Part shown: piece by piece, positions 6,053 to 6,946 of the stretch | Layout of the letters: every line of letters begins with the position of its first letter | How positions within the stretch are numbered: the stretch's first letter is position 1 | Assembly (NCBI GenBank): GCA_937860165.1 | Contig: CALMBE010000011.1 | Span: 1 to 6,946, forward strand | Direction of reading: 5' to 3' | Length of the DNA stretch: 6,946 nucleotides | Origin: an uncultured Planctomycetaceae bacterium | GTDB lineage: Bacteria > Planctomycetota > Planctomycetia > Pirellulales > Lacipirellulaceae | Notes under the pieces: model-generated | What the model saw: only the letters and a program-made list of their open reading frames with translations | Database searches by the model: none | Told to the model about the DNA's origin: nothing | Made by a program: the position numbers and the translations under genes

Positions 6053-6120
6053 CCAAGTATTTTCGTGAAACTTTTCAACCTCCGGACGGCCTAAGAGACC
6101 GTCCTACGGTATTAGGATAG
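6010..6120. repeat. 111-bp imperfect inverted repeat at end of copy B
   Basis: Three blocks pair in order between 6010-6049 and 6086-6120: CTATCC (6010-6015) with GGATAG (6115-6120); CGTAGGACGGTC (6027-6038) with GACCGTCCTACG (6097-6108), twelve perfect pairs; and GGCCGT (6044-6049) with ACGGCC (6086-6091). The left arm is shared with repeat copy A, so this looks like a complete palindromic element of which copy A holds only half. Confidence 0.75.
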
Positions 6121-6197
6121 ACTCTCAGCCGCAAAGCTTAGTCTGCTTGTCGTTCCTATTTGTTGGGCGCAGCCAATTAGGACACACTACCAAAAAG

Positions 6198-6266
6198 TTA
6201 TACCTGTTCGTCGATGTCCTTGAGAATTACTCCCTCGTTTGTTTTCCACTCAACTAGGCCATTTGC
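6198..6266 (-). pseudogene. Out-of-frame C-terminal tail of the DUF4357 gene
   Basis: On the minus strand, 6266 down to 6198 reads ANGLVEWKTNEGVILKDIDE followed by QV and TAA. This closely fits the usual ending of DUF4357 domains (NG..EWK...G.TLK). It is in a different frame from the upstream gene, which stops at 6254, so the two overlap by 13 bases. The gene's original end is thus preserved but disconnected. Confidence 0.8.
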
Positions 6267-6946
6267 GCTGCCGCACTCGGGCTAGAAAACTCCACATCTT
6301 TCACGAAATAGTAAAAGCCATCTTTCTGAACAAGGGTGCCATCAGCAATCAACTTATTTCGGAGAGCAATTGATGCTGGCCACTTGTGAGCTTTTTGCCT
6401 CTCCTCCAAGACAGCGTTAGATCCCTTGAGTACCACAAAGCCATCTGGAGTGCGATGTCCGCGAGCTTCAGCGCCTTTCATTCGACAGAACAGCATTCCA
6501 CCAGGTTGTTGCTTAGCAGCAGGTTGACCTACAGGTATCAAAATGTCTGATCCTAAAACTGGCAATAATTGTCTTACGTGATTAAGGAAGACTTCCATGT
6601 CTTCTCGGTCAGACTCAGGAAGTTTCGATCCACCGGCTTGGCCATTGTCCAGTGAAAACCTAGAAATCTGCTTGGCTTCTGCGATGATTCGACCTTCCAA
6701 GTACCTGATATGAGCTTTGGTTAGGTTCTCGTCTTTGCTCACGAATACAATTGCCGAAATCCAGAATTCCTTGGACTTATGCTGTTTGAGTCGATCACGA
6801 ATAACCTCTGCTTCACCAATATAGGCGTGAGGCGAACCGAAGAGAGGGTCAGTTCCTATCAGGATATACACCCCGGACTTATCCAATTCTTCCCGAAGTA
6901 ACAAATCGTCCAGCTCAGTTCGAGGAGCGGCAATAGCTTTGCCAGT
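6254..6946 (-). CDS. GIY-YIG nuclease-like protein with DUF4357, 5'-partial and frameshifted
   Basis: The frame is open to the window edge, so the true start lies beyond it; 230 residues are visible. Numbering from the edge, TELDDLLLREELDKSGVY leads into a GIY-YIG fold: GVY (25-27), YIG (42-44), the conserved Arg region IRDRLKQH (49-56) and the likely catalytic Glu in YLEGR (84). This arrangement is known in a family of stand-alone GIY-YIG proteins that carry DUF4357 at the C-terminus, seen here as RGHRTPDGFVVLKGSNAV through the final FSSPSAAAQMA. DNA cleavage is plausible but the biological role of this family is not established. The normal tail after PSAAA is lost through a frameshift: a TAG follows, while the missing tail reads on in another frame to 6198. 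The nuclease domain is intact, so a truncated product might still work. It faces away from the operon. Confidence 0.8.
   Translation of the reverse strand, partial: TGKAIAAPRTELDDLLLREELDKSGVYILIGTDPLFGSPHAYIGEAEVIRDRLKQHKSKEFWISAIVFVSKDENLTKAHIRYLEGRIIAEAKQISRFSLDNGQAGGSKLPESDREDMEVFLNHVRQLLPVLGSDILIPVGQPAAKQQPGGMLFCRMKGAEARGHRTPDGFVVLKGSNAVLEERQKAHKWPASIALRNKLIADGTLVQKDGFYYFVKDVEFSSPSAAAQMA

Noticed and set aside
5776..6120. 114-codon plus-strand frame across repeat copy B
   Set aside because: It runs through several unrelated repeat units, and the equivalent frame in copy A is interrupted, so it is not under coding selection.
6214..6285. Plus-strand MSLRITPSFVFHSTR, resembling a third Y1 transposase start
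   Set aside because: It is the antisense of the displaced DUF4357 tail, which explains the sequence better; the similarity is chance.
1..6946. CRISPR array, tRNA or rRNA
   Set aside because: The repeats are few, long and irregularly spaced. No regular repeat-spacer series, cloverleaf or rRNA-like conserved segment was seen.

Overview
The window looks like a chromosomal accessory region of a planctomycete or a similar Gram-negative bacterium that uses PEP-CTERM/exosortase sorting. This rests on a VPEP-type C-terminal sorting signal, a GT4/barrel/GH130 gene set of a kind I associate with environmental bacteria, and a dense scatter of short palindromic and transposase-derived repeats. The taxonomic call is an inference; no rRNA or marker gene is present.

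Layout. Positions 1-150 hold a miniature mobile-element remnant carrying only the first codons of a Y1-type (REP/IS200-like) transposase. A PEP-CTERM secreted protein follows (295-981). Directly after its stop codon lies a ~190-bp repeat (copy A, ~980-1173) that ends abruptly in the C-terminal remnant of an ISL3-family transposase (1171-1497). Positions 1498-1738 are empty. Next come a candidate promoter (1739-1767), a candidate ~155-nt RNA and a very strong perfect hairpin terminator (1880-1928).

The core is a tight co-directional operon (2107-5462): a GT4-like glycosyltransferase, a predicted alpha/alpha-barrel protein of unknown activity starting 5 nt later, and a GH130 glycoside phosphorylase/hydrolase 48 nt further on. 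The first probably transfers a sugar from an activated donor. The third probably cleaves or phosphorolyses a (manno)oligosaccharide. The middle one looks like a glycan-acting six-hairpin enzyme. Together they suggest synthesis and turnover or remodelling of one oligosaccharide or surface glycan, with the substrate unknown.

The stretch 5463-6197 has no gene. It is a mosaic of repeats: a second Y1 remnant, several inverted-repeat elements and copy B of the ~190-bp repeat. The operon is therefore bracketed by two diverged copies of the same repeat pair in the same orientation. At the right edge, on the minus strand, is a GIY-YIG nuclease-like/DUF4357 gene that runs off the window at its 5' end. 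Its last ~22 codons are still readable in another frame just past its stop, so it is frameshifted, probably by a small deletion.
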